Assembly (NCBI RefSeq): GCF_024713945.1
Contig: NC_134678.1
Coordinates: forward strand, 3,224,001 to 3,288,000
Direction of reading: 5' to 3'
Source: Dermatophagoides farinae
Taxonomy: Eukaryota > Arthropoda > Arachnida > Sarcoptiformes > Pyroglyphidae
Length of the DNA stretch: 64,000 nucleotides
Shown: positions 37,001-48,155 of the stretch, piece by piece
Numbering within the stretch: position 1 is the first letter of the stretch
Layout of the letters: each line of letters opens with the position of its first letter
Translations under genes and position numbers: made by a program
The notes under the pieces: generated by a model
What the model saw: the letters and a program-made list of their open reading frames with translations, nothing else
Told to the model about the DNA's origin: nothing
The model's database searches: none

Positions 37001-40000
37001 CATAAAATTTCTGATGATTTTGACAATATTGTTGATTCTGGTGCCGATGGTGATGAACAATTGTTGAAATTGTCTCATTTAGAAGAATCGCTAGAAGCAC
37101 AACGTCCAAACATTGCCGATTGTGACCGTTCATGTCAAAAACTTTGTGAATTGCTCACCGATAATGGTTCAAAGAATGAAGTTCGAGGTCGTGTTGATGG
37201 CCTACGAAAATTTTACGATGATTTAAGCCAAAAAATAAGCGATAAAAAAGCTGAATTACAATTGGCATTGAAAGAAGATAAAGATTTCTTTTTCAATTGT
37301 AATGCCATTCAAGATTGGCTTCGTAACATGCAGAATAGATTATTGAAAGAATTTAAAGTTTCGGCCATACATGAAAAACTTCTCAAACAAGTGGATCAAT
37401 TTGAACCACTTTATCGTGAAGTTTTGGATAAGGAACATGAAATTCATATTTTGATTCAAAAAGGTGACGAATTACAGCGAGGTATTAGCCGACCAAGTGA
37501 TCAGAATCAAATACGAACAAAAATGGATCAATTAAAACGTCAATATAATCAATTGAAAGATGAAGCTACCGTACAACATACAAAATTACAGAAATGTTTA
37601 GACATTAGTACAAAATATCGAAATGCTTTCAATGCTTTCATGCCATGGTTGACACAGGCCGAAAATCGCCTAAAACAATTTGAAGGACTTGTGCTGACCA
37701 AACAACACATGGAAAAAATGTTGCGTGAAATTCAGGTAATTCAGATTTAAAATTTTGATGAAAATTTTGATTTTTTTTCTCTTCTGTTTGATAAAAATAC
37801 AGGCCTTGAAAAGTGACATTTCCCGACATAGTTCAGATTTTGAAACAATTTGTTCGTTAGGTGAAAGTCTCATCTCAACGGCTGATATTGATACTGAAGT
37901 AATTCGTGAACAATTAAATGAATTGAAAAAACGATGGAATAATCTTCAACGAGAAGTTGAAAATAAACTTAAAGAAGTGGAACAATTGTTACAAAAATTG
38001 AACATTTATGATGATAAAGCAGGGGATTTGAATCATGGCCTCAATCGTCTGGATGATAAGCTTAATCAATTAAGTCATAAAGATCCAAAACAATTGGAAA
38101 AACTTGAATCACTAATGGATGATTCAAAAAAATTGGCCGATGATTTGGATAAGTTGAAAAAAGTTGGTTTCAAAATTATCGATGAAGCTGGACCGGATGC
38201 TGATTCGGCTCCTATCCGTGATGGTTTAAAAAATTTTGATGATCGTTATAATACGTTGAACAACAATTTAGCTGATCGTCATCGTAGCCTGCAGAAAGCA
38301 TCAGGTGCTATGCAAAAATTCAACAATGATCTTTCTGCCATTCAAAAAGATTTGAATGCCTTGGAAGAAAAACTGGATAAAATGGCTCCAATTGGTCGCA
38401 AAATTCAAGTGGTTCAGATGCAAATTGAAGAAATGAAAGAATTCAATGGCAAATTATCTAAAGTATATGATAATCTTAAAGAAGCTGACCGAACATGTGA
38501 TGATTTGATTGCCAAAGGATTTGCTAGCGATCCAATCGGTACTCGTAATCAATTGGACAATTTACATCGAAAATATGAACGAATCAAAGAACGTGGTGAG
38601 AATCGTTTGAAAAATCTGGATGATGTTCTCGATCAATTGAAACAATTTAACGATCTTATTAATCAAAACATGAGAAGCATTAAAGATTTATTGAAAGAAA
38701 TTGACAATTTCAAACCGATTAGTCGTGATGTTGAAACCATACGATCACAGCAAAGAGAACTACAATCGTTTGTACAGAATCGTGTCGAACCATTAAAACA
38801 ACAAGTTGACGAGGTAAATCGATGTGGAAATGAATTGATACAATCAGCATCTCATGGTGTCGATGTTGGCCAGGTGGAAAAAGATCTGGAAAAACAAAAT
38901 GAAACCTGGAACAATCTCAAAGCAAAGGTACAAGAACGAGAAAAAAGTCTGGAAGCTGCTTTCCTTCAGGCTGGCCGATTTGAAGATGCATTGCGAAATG
39001 TTGAAAAATGGCTCAGCGAAACTGAAGAAATGGTAGCTAAACAGAAACCACCATCATCGGATTATGTTGCACTCAAAGCACAGATTCAAGAACAAAAATA
39101 TTTGAAAAAGACATTGACCGATCGTCAAGAAAGTATTGATAATCTACAAGAATTGGGTCGTGCTTTGATGAATAATTTGGATCGAGCTGAACGAAATCAG
39201 ATTGAAAAACAATTGGCCGACGTTAATCGACGTTTCAATCGATTATTTGATAGTTGTAATGAACGAATGAAAATGCTTGATGATATACTTCCATTGGCGA
39301 AAGAATTTTCCGAAAAAATTGTTCCACTTCAGGAATGGCTTGAATCAAGCGTAAGAAAACTTACCACACTGCAGGCTTTCTCAATCGAACCGAATAAATT
39401 AAATCGACGAATCAGTGAACATCAAAGTTTCCACCAGGAAGTAGTAGGTAAACAAAAAGATTTCAAAAATCTATCAAACATTGCCCAACGGTTGATTCAT
39501 CTAATTCGATCGGATGATGAAGGAAAATTAATTGCTGATAAACTATCCGAAGTGATTGAAAAATATGCTAAATTGGTTGAAGATAGTGATGAATTACAGA
39601 AAACATTACATGATGCATCCAAACAAATCGTAACATTCTTGGCTAATTTTGATAAACATTCAAAGTGGATAAATGAAATGGAATCAAAACTACAAAAACA
39701 TAAAATTCTTAACGTTCATCTGGATAAACTTAGAGATCAATTGGATGACGTAGAGAATATTCATCGTAATGTCGATTCGTATCAACGTGAAATCGCTGAA
39801 TTTGTCACTCATGGTCAACAATTGGCCAAACAATATTCAACGAATGATTCAATGTTTATACGGCAAAAAGTTGAATCCATTCAGAATAAATTCAATGACC
39901 TTACACAAATGGCCAGTGATAAATTGGAACAAATTCGAGCTTCATTGAATTTGGCTCAAAAATTCTATGCTGCCTTCGATGAATTGAATGAATGGATGAA

Positions 40001-43000
40001 AATGGCTGAAAATAAACTGAATCAAATTGATTCATATCCTATTTCACAACAAAATGAAATTATCGATAGTCTAGAATCGGATGTTACATCGAAACGAAGA
40101 TTATTGGATACGATTAACAATTTGGGAAATGAATTTGCCCGCACAAGCCCAGGACAAGGTGCATCGACAATCAATGGCTATGTTTCCAAATGTAATAAAC
40201 GATTTGATGCCATTATTGAACAACTTCAACGAAAAAGTGAAAAATTACGCTTAATGCGTGAACAAAATGAATCGCTAAACATCGATATCGATGAATTATT
40301 CGATTGGTTTAGAGATGCTGAACGACAATTATTGGAAGCCGAACCAATCACATCGAATTATGATCAGCTTTTGATTTTATTGCGTGAAGTAAAATCCCTA
40401 AACGATGATATTAATCAACAAAAATTACGTGTACGTGAAATTGTGAATAAAGTGAAAAAATTAATGCGTGATTCGACGACGGCCAACGATGAATTGATCA
40501 ACATTAATAATAAAACTGATGAACTTAAAGAATTGGCTAATAATGTTGCACAATTATGTCAGGATCGTCTTAATTCGATCGAACATGCCTTGCCATTAGT
40601 TGAACATTTCTTTGATACCCATAATGAAATTGTACAATTTTTGGATGAAATCGAAAATGAAGTTCAAATTCTGTCACAACCATCGATTTATGTGGAACAG
40701 ATTCGTAAACAACAGGAAACGACAAAACGTTTGATACAAAGTCTGAAATCGAATAAACCATTATTCGAACGATTGAATAAAACTGGTGATGAACTGATTG
40801 GTTTGTTGCAGAAAAAATCCGATATACATCAAATTAAACAGATTATGGATGATGATAATGAGCGATATAATCGGCTTAAAAATGCTTTACGTCAACGACA
40901 AAATGATCTGGAGAATGCTTTACAAGCAACATCATTATTTACGGATAAATTGGATGGCATGTTGAATGCATTAAATAATACTGCCGATCAATTGAAAAAT
41001 GCCGAACCAATTTCGGCACATGTTCCAAAAATTAAAGAACAAATCGGCGATAATAATGCCATATTGGATGATCTGAAAAAACGTGAAGATGCATTCAATG
41101 CTGTGAAGAATAATGCGAAAGAAATAATAAGTAAAGCTGGCCGTTCGGATGAGCCTGCCATTCGCGATATTAAAAATAAATTGGATCGATTGAATGACCT
41201 TTGGAATGATATTAATCGAATGGCCAATGAACGCGGTGATTGTCTGGATGATGCACTTAAATTGGCCAAACAATTCTGGAATGAATTAAATGATGTTATA
41301 CGTGCAATCAAAGATCTTGAAGATGCACTTGAATCACAGGAACCGCCGGCCATTGAACCAGATAAAATTCAACGACAACAGCATATTCTATCGGAAATTA
41401 AACATGATATGGATCGTACACGACCACGATTGGAACAATGTAAACAAGTGGGTAAAAATCTGATCAAAGTGTGTGGTGAACCAGATCGTCCAGAAGTACG
41501 AAAACAAATGGAAGATCTTGATAGTGCATGGGATAATGTAACCAGTTTGTATGCAAAACGCGAGAAAAATCTTATCGATGCCATGGAAAAAGCAATGGAA
41601 TTTCATGAAAAGATGCGAAATCTTCTGAAATTTCTGGATGATGCAGAAAATAAATTCGACAAACTTGGTCCGATCGCAGCCGATATTGATGAGGTGAAAA
41701 AACAAATACAGGAATTGAAAAATTTCAAAAATTGGGTCGATCCACATATGGTCGATGTTGAAGCATTAAATCGTATGGCACATGAACTATTGGATCGAGT
41801 ACCAAGTCACCAGGCTAAAGGTATTCGTGATGCTATCAGTGATATTAATAAACGATGGAAAAATTTATTGAAAAATATTGGTGATCGAAAAAGTGATCTG
41901 GATAATGCCCTACTAAAATTGGGACAATTTCAACATTCCTTAAATGAATTACTAGCCTGGATCGATAAAATTGAAAAAATATTGGATGAAGGTGAAAAAA
42001 TATATGCTGATCCACAAGTGATTGAAGTTGAATTGGCTAAACATAAAGTGTTACTCAATGATATTAATGCACATCAGGCCAATGTTGATGCATTAAATCA
42101 GGTTGGCCGTCATCTAATTGATTCGGAAATGGGATCCGAAAATGCACGAAATACGAAAGCTAAATTGAATCATTTGAATTCCCGTTGGAATACGCTAATT
42201 GATAAGGCTAATGGTCATACAAATGAATTAGAAGAATGTTTGCGAAAATCACAATCACTTGCACAGGAAATTCAAGATATGATGGCCTGGTTGAATGAAA
42301 TGGATCAATTGATTAGTACATCGAAACCAGTTGGTGGTCTACCGGAAACGGCACGTGAACAATTGAATCGTTTTATGGAAATCTATAATGAATTGGATAT
42401 GAATCGTCATAAAGTGGAAACCTTATTGCAAAATGGTCATGATTATGTATCAAAAGCTAAAGAAGGACAAGCCGTTCATCTACAACAGAATCTAAAAAAT
42501 CTACAAAACAAATGGGAAAATATTTTAAATCGTGCTAATGACCGTAAAATTAAATTAGAAATCGCGCTGAAAGAAGCAACCGAATTTCATGAAGCATTAC
42601 AAGAATTTGTTGATTGGTTAACATCGGCCGAAAAATATCTTGCTTCATTACAGCCGGTTAGCCGTGTATTAGAACATGTTCTTAAACAGATTGAAGAACA
42701 TAAACAATTCCAAAAAGATATTGGTCTACATCGTGAAACAATGTTGAATCTGGATAAAAAAGGAACACATTTGAAATACTTTAGCCAAAAACAAGATGTC
42801 ATCCTCATTAAGAATCTTCTTTCAAGTGTACAATTACGTTGGGAAAAAGTATTGACTAAAACGGCTGAACGAGCAAGAAATCTTGATCATGGTTTCAAAG
42901 AGGCAAAAGAATTTCATGATTCATGGTCCGATCTTATTACATGGCTTGATGATGCTGAACGAACATTGGATAGTATTGAACCAATGGGTAATAATCCTGA

Positions 43001-46000
43001 TTTAATTAAACAAACTCTTTATCGTCATAAAGAATTTCAACGACAATTGGGTGGTAAACAATCGAATTATGATTCAACAATGCGTTTTGGTAAAAGCCTA
43101 AAGGATAAAGCACCAAAAGATGATGGACCCATATTACAGGAAATGTTAGATGAATTGAAAAATAAATGGAATGCTGTATGTCAGAAATCGGTGGATAAAC
43201 AACGTAAACTTGAAGAAGCTCTACTGTTTTCTGGACAATTCAAGGATGCCATACAGGCATTGATTGAATGGTTGGAAAAAGCGAAACAAATATTGGCATT
43301 TGATCAACCGGTACATGGTGATCTAGATACGGTCAATACATTGATCGATGATCATCGAAACTTTATCGATGATTTTAAATCACGTGAAAAGAATATGCAA
43401 TTTGTTCGCAAAACAGCGGCTGATCTGATGAAATCGGCTAATGCAGATGATGCACGACAAATCGGTAGACAAATGGAAACATTGGAAGAGAAATGGGCTG
43501 AAATTGAAAAAATGATGCAACAAAAACAACTTCGTTTAGATGATGCATTGAAATTGGCAAATCAATTACATAAAGCTGTACATACATTGCTTGGATGGCT
43601 TTCGGATGCTGAACTTAAATTACGTTTCGCTGGCCCGTTACCCGATAATGAAGATGTCGTACAACAACAAATACGTGAACATGAAAATTTTATTCGTGAA
43701 ATGCAACAAAAAGAACGTGAAAAGAATTCAACATTGGATTTGGCCAACGATATTCTACGACTTTCACATCCAAACGCATTACCAGTTATTAAACATTGGA
43801 TAACAATCATTCAATCACGTTGGGATGAAGTGGAATCATGGGGCAGACAACGTGAAAAACGTCTTAATGATCAATTAAAATCGATGAAAGATGCATCCGA
43901 ATTATTAAATAATTTGGATCAATGGTTAGCGACAACAGAATCAAATCTGAATGAACTTGAATCACAACCATTACCGGATGAAATAATTGAATTGGAAAAA
44001 TTAAATGATGATCATCAACGATTAATCGATGATTTGAATGACAAAAAAGTGGATGTTGAATTTATTATCAAAACATATTCGTCGAAGAAGCCGTCATCTG
44101 CCTCGAAAGATCGATCAACATCATCAAAACATCGTTTATATGGTGTGAAAATGCCGAAAGCACAATTTGAACCGGAAATCAATAATCCGAAAGCTAATCA
44201 TATGTTGGATAAATGGCATTCTGTATGGCGATTAGTTTCCGATCGTATGAAACGATTAAAAGATGGCTTAAATTATAATCGTGAAATGGAAAAAATGAAA
44301 AATTTTGATTTCGAAGAATGGCGAAAACGTTTTTTATTCTTTAATGATCACCGTAAAGCAAAATTAATGGATTTTTTCAAACGAATCGATCGTGATAATG
44401 ATGGCCGTGTTAGTAAATCTGAATTTATCAATGGAGTATTGAATTCACGTTTTACAACGAATCGTTTGGAAATGGAAAATGTGGCTGATATATTCGACAT
44501 TAATGGTGATCGTTATATTGATCAGAAAGAATATTTGGATACATTAAGGCCGGATAAAGGTGATGGTGCTGGTCAATCATCAAAAACGGAATCGGAAATA
44601 ATACAGGATGAAGTTCAACGATTAGCCGATCAATGTACTTGTGTTGAACGTTATAAAGTATATCGAATTGATGAAGGAAAATATAGGGTAACTAAATATA
44701 TATGGGGGTTTAATTTATAAGGATGTTAAATTTTTTATTAATTTTTTTTTCTCTTTCAATAGTTTGGCGATTCGCAAAAACTTCGTCTAGTTCGAATATT
44801 ACGTAGTACCGTTATGGTACGTGTTGGTGGTGGATGGGTTTCGTTGAGCGATTTTCTTCTCAAACATGATCCTTGTCGAGGTATGTTTTTTTCCTGATTC
44901 AGATTAAATCTTTGTTTAAAAAAATAAGTTTGATGGTCGAAATGGTTTTTTTTATTTGTTCGTTTTCAATTTGATATTGATTTTTGTTTGTTTATTTTTT
45001 TCAAAAAAAATTGCATGTATTAATTTTGCTTCGATTGTTGATTCGAATGAATGGGCTTTAATCCATAAAAATCCAAAAATACATAGCCAAAGGTCGTACT
45101 AATGTAGAATTGCGAGAACAATTTGTGCTTGCTGATAGTGTAAGAGGTCAATCAATGACACCATTTAAATCAAAATCACCATTCCAATCGGATGGTTCCA
45201 TTACGATGACTGGCCCGATTTCGAAGGTATTTTTTTCTGTTTGTTGTTATCAACAATTCACATTTACGGTTTTCTATCTGTAGTAACAATGTTTCTATCT
45301 TTGTCGAAAATTTTTCTTTATTTCTTTCTTTTTCTATTAATTTTTTTGTTTTCAATTTTATTTGACCATCCAACTGCTAAATCTATATTCCATACACACG
45401 CTTTTCTAACCACCTTGTTTTTTTTCCTTCTTGAATAAAATTTTATTCACTTTTGCCATACCAAAAAAAAAGACTGCTTTCTTGAATATTGTGGATGTTT
45501 ACCGGTACAAACCACTATTCTACCATATGGTTTCATCTATCAGCCACTTATTTATGATATAAATTCTAAAATTCCTGTGCCAAAAACTACAAATCTGGTA
45601 ACCTATCTGAGAAAAAAAAATTTTTCATTTCATTTCAAATCAAATCTTTATTATTTATGTCTTGAATTTTTTTATTTTTATTTTCATACATTTCTTTTTT
45701 CAATAATGATAATGTTTATTCATTAATGTATACATATAGATCCGAGAAAAAACCGAACGGAGTATGCCTATGTCTCAAACTTATCGTTATGGAGGATCTA
45801 GTGGTGATCATACCAATAATGAAGATCAAGAAGATCTATTTCGATCACGTTCACGTACACGTATGACTCGTAAGTTTTTTTAAACAAAAATATCAAGTCA
45901 AATTCAATTGTTAATTGATTAATTTTTTTTTTTGCATGACAACAGCTTCGAATAGTCGGCCAACAAGCCGTTCTGGATCGTACCATTCATCAAGTCAACC

Positions 46001-46184
46001 ACCAAGTCGTGCTGGTAGTGATATGTCAACCGGAAGTCTTGAAGGCTATAAATTAGGTCCAAGAAAAAAGAGTGGACTTAATGGTTCGACTATTGGTCGA
46101 CCAACAACATCATCATTTAATCGTGCATCTTCATTTACTAAACAATCATCACCTTCTCCGATTGGTCCACGATGGAATATATAA
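26880..46184 (+). CDS. shot: Spectraplakin (short stop / MACF1 / dystonin)
   Basis: Giant actin-microtubule cross-linker. Common exons: 32093-32154, 32561-32728, 32795-32887, 32957-33117, 33187-34734, 34794-34929, 35009-35305, 35438-36544, 36635-37735, 37803-44687, 44763-44880, 45087-45226, 45740-45869, 45946-46184; all phases agree. With first exon 28499-28850 the product is 4178 aa. CH1-CH2 actin-binding domains start at [19 protein letters not shown] and end near [21 protein letters not shown] shortened plakin-like helical region follows, then a 369-aa Asn/Ser/Thr-rich insert, a rod of about 20 or more spectrin repeats, two EF hands ([13 protein letters not shown] and [14 protein letters not shown]), the GAS2 domain ([37 protein letters not shown]) and a Ser/Arg/Gly-rich microtubule-binding tail. 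I see no SH3 motif in the plakin region and no plectin repeats. The 5' boundary of exon 1a is uncertain. Confidence 0.93.
28039..28079. repeat. (CA)n microsatellite
   Basis: An uninterrupted dinucleotide run of about 20 CA units in the spectraplakin 5' region between exons 1a and 1b. Likely length-polymorphic. Confidence 0.95.
28499..28850 (+). CDS. Spectraplakin alternative first exon 1b
   Basis: ATG 28499 opens [18 protein letters not shown] and continues 117 codons (Asn/Asp-rich) to a donor (cacg|gtaaat) in phase 1. Joined to exon 32093 it gives [13 protein letters not shown]. It fits as an isoform-specific amino terminus. It has Gly2 but lacks Ser/Thr at position 6, so N-myristoylation is not well supported. 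Confidence 0.6.
28851..31875. other. Spectraplakin 5' intronic/intergenic DNA
   Basis: About 3 kb of AT-rich sequence with many microsatellites (CT repeat near 30574-30595, GTT repeats near 30616-30650, GT repeats near 29660-29690). It lies between alternative first exons. The short ORFs are repeat-derived. No other gene seen. Confidence 0.55.
31876..31975 (+). CDS. Spectraplakin alternative first exon 1c (GC donor)
   Basis: ATG 31876 opens [20 protein letters not shown], then [10 protein letters not shown]. No GT donor in phase 1 exists before the stop, but aaag|gcgtgt is a GC-type donor in phase 1 that would give [13 protein letters not shown]. It lies only 117 bp upstream of the first CH exon. 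Use of the GC donor is inferred. Confidence 0.5.
32295..32312 (+). CDS. Candidate 18-nt microexon in CH1
   Basis: Between CH1 exons 32093-32154 and 32561-32728 (phase 0 to phase 0), the sequence aaag|cttggaacagttcgtcag|gtatt has both splice signals and codes LGTVRQ in frame. Plectin has small alternative exons at the equivalent position of its actin-binding domain. Without the microexon the CH1 length matches shot, so it would be optional. Confidence 0.3.
35438..36544 (+). CDS. Spectraplakin 369-codon Asn/Ser/Thr-rich exon
   Basis: An open exon of exactly 1107 nt, phase 0 at both ends, between the plakin-like region and the rod. It starts [14 protein letters not shown], has an Asn/Asp run encoded by AAT/GAT repeats, then low-complexity Ser/Thr/Asp/Glu-rich sequence. 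Because it is frame-neutral, it could be included or skipped. It has no spectrin-repeat character and no recognised domain. Confidence 0.7.
45473..45597 (+). CDS. Candidate alternative exon after the GAS2 domain
   Basis: A 125-nt stretch with AG before and GT after, open for 42 codons ([15 protein letters not shown], then [17 protein letters not shown]). It needs a phase-1 donor upstream and ends in phase 0, the same as exon 45087-45226. It therefore fits as a mutually exclusive alternative to that exon, spliced from 44880 to 45740. The acceptor follows an A-run, which is weak. Confidence 0.4.
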
Positions 46185-46682
46185 TGATTTGAAAGACAAA
46201 TTATAAATAATAATGACCGATGATAACGACGACGACGATGACGACGACCATTATAATATTTTAATAAGAAAAACAAAACAAATATATGACAATCTTAATG
46301 CGACTAATTTTTTTCTATTTCTAACTAGTCTCTCCCTTTTCTCACACAAAAAGAAAAAAGACTACTATTGTATTAACCATGATGGAATATTTTTTTTTAT
46401 TTATTTTTTCATATTTTTTTATGTTATGTTTCAAAAATACAAATAAAAATCCTTCATCAGTATTAATAAGATGGTGGTTGATTCGAAAATCAAATTCAGA
46501 AAAGTTCATCAATGGTACAATCTTATTTTACACCAATGTTGAATTTAATAATAAAAAATATGATGAAAATTATTGCTGTCAGATGGCGATACATTTTTAT
46601 TGTCAAAGCATAAAACTAATGATGATGAATATTTTTTTGTGATTTTTTTTCATTTTAATTTACGAAAAATAACAAATCAATA
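46185..46682. other. Intergenic region between spectraplakin and OSTC
   Basis: 498 bp: spectraplakin 3' UTR followed by the OSTC upstream region. AT-rich, no gene seen. Confidence 0.6.
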
Positions 46683-47208
46683 ATGGATACTATTGCCGAA
46701 ACAATTGTTGGATTACCATTTCATATTTTAGTTATGCCGAATCTTAAATTGAAAAAACCATGGTGGCTACGATTACCATCATCGATGGTTGTTTATAGTT
46801 TTGTTTTGGTTTCCTATTTTCTTGTTTGTGGTGGAATTATATATGATGTCATTATAGAACCCCCGGCTATCGGATCGAATGTTGATGAACATGGACATTC
46901 ACGGCCAGTAGCATTCATGCCATATCGTGTTAATGGACAATATATAATGGAAGGTCTAGCATCTTCAATGCTTTTTACATTGGGTGCCATTGGTTTTGTC
47001 ATTCTGGATAAAACACATCAACCGACCACGCGTAAATTGAATCGAATATTCTTGATTTCAATTGGTTTCGCACTTATATTGGTATCATTTTTTACTACAT
47101 GGATTTTTATGCGTATGAAATTACCGTAAGTCATTGTTTTCCATTTTTAATCGAATCCAGAATCTAACAATTTTTTCAAAAATTTTCAATAGTGGCTATC
47201 TGCAATAA
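46683..47208 (+). CDS. OSTC: OSTC, oligosaccharyltransferase complex subunit (intact copy)
   Basis: Exons 46683-47125 and 47193-47208 encode 152 aa. OSTC/DC2 links the STT3A oligosaccharyltransferase to the Sec61 translocon in the ER membrane for cotranslational N-glycosylation. The sequence follows the human protein closely: [62 protein letters not shown] and the closing MRMKLPGYLQ, whose last five residues come from the tiny second exon. Three transmembrane helices are visible. This is the left, complete gene of a tandem duplication; a partial copy lies at 50181-50553. Confidence 0.96.
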
Positions 47209-47524
47209 TCCATGGAATCGGCCACCGAATTCAACAAGACTGTGGCAATTTTTGATATTTAAATGGAAAATTTGATATACGAAATATTAAAAAATGAATT
47301 TTAAATTTTAAAAAATGAAATCAAGAATTTTTCTTTCGATCACCTTCTTTATGAACGTCCTCGATATTCACTGGGATCGAGAAAAAGAATTTCCAAATTT
47401 GATGTGGTAGTGGTATAGTATACATATATGTCTTAATGTGCAATAATTTAATAACATTGCCCGCGTGCAACACATCGGCTTAACACTCAAAGACACACCT
47501 ACATAAAAAACATTATACTTTATA

Positions 47525-47734
47525 CAGACGCTCTCCGACTTGCAAACATTCGGAAATATATCATATATGACGAATGAATTTTAGTTAAAAAATTTTTTTG
47601 CTTCACTTTCGTGAGGCTAAATTCTAACTGAATGTTACAGTTGGAAAGAAGAATGAGCCAAAAAATTTGCGAAAAAATTTATGTTACGAACTTTCTTCTG
47701 GAACATAACTCGTTTGTGAGTTGAGGTTTGTCTG
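47525..47734. mobile_element. Pogo-like MITE, left duplication copy
   Basis: 210 bp flanked by TA dinucleotides. The left end reads CAGACGCTCTCCGACTTGC and the right end, on the minus strand, CAGACAAACCTCAACTCAC. The two are imperfect inverted repeats with the CAGAC start and AACGxGTTAxGTTCC-like interior of Tc1/mariner-superfamily pogo elements. No coding capacity. The same element sits in the right unit at 50867-51076, so it inserted before the duplication. Confidence 0.6.
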
Positions 47735-47833
47735 TATATAGCTCAATAAAATAGCTCACCTCCATCAACACTAGATGGTGACCAAATGGTCAATGTCTGT
47801 CCGTCGATGTGTGTGTACAATCATAACACGGTC

Positions 47834-47985
47834 ACGGTTTTTTTTTCGCGCCATTTTGCTTCATTTTTTTCTTCGCGTTAAATGTCACTTGTTATCCAAA
47901 TGCTTTAGATCAAAGTTTTTCATCGAACAATTCAGAATTTATCGGCTTTTATCGCGCGCCATTTTGCTTAATTTTTTTTTCGAAT
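47834..47985 (+). repeat. Local rearrangement with a BET exon fragment
   Basis: In the left unit, a cgcgccattttgctt-type motif occurs twice (about 47847 and 47955). Between the copies lies about 55 bp (47884-47938) nearly identical to the start of BET exon 2 at 48262-48316, including gctttagatcaaag and ttcatcgaacaattcag. The right unit has the motif once and no exon fragment. This is a small secondary duplication specific to the left unit. Confidence 0.7.
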
Positions 47986-48155
47986 TAAATTTTCATTTAT
48001 TTCAACATTTAAATTTTATTCGATTCAACAACAAAGAAAAATTCGATTTCGTTATTTGATTTGTGTGTTTGTTTGTCTTTGTGAAAATTGCATCTAATGA
48101 AAAACAACTTAGAAATACACACGCAGCAGAAAATCGTTACAAAAGAACGTATAAT

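Noticed and set aside
36670-37026. Minus-strand ORFs inside the spectraplakin rod
   Set aside because: Antisense shadows of the rod coding sequence, rich in Ser/Leu/Phe as expected from complementing helical coding DNA.
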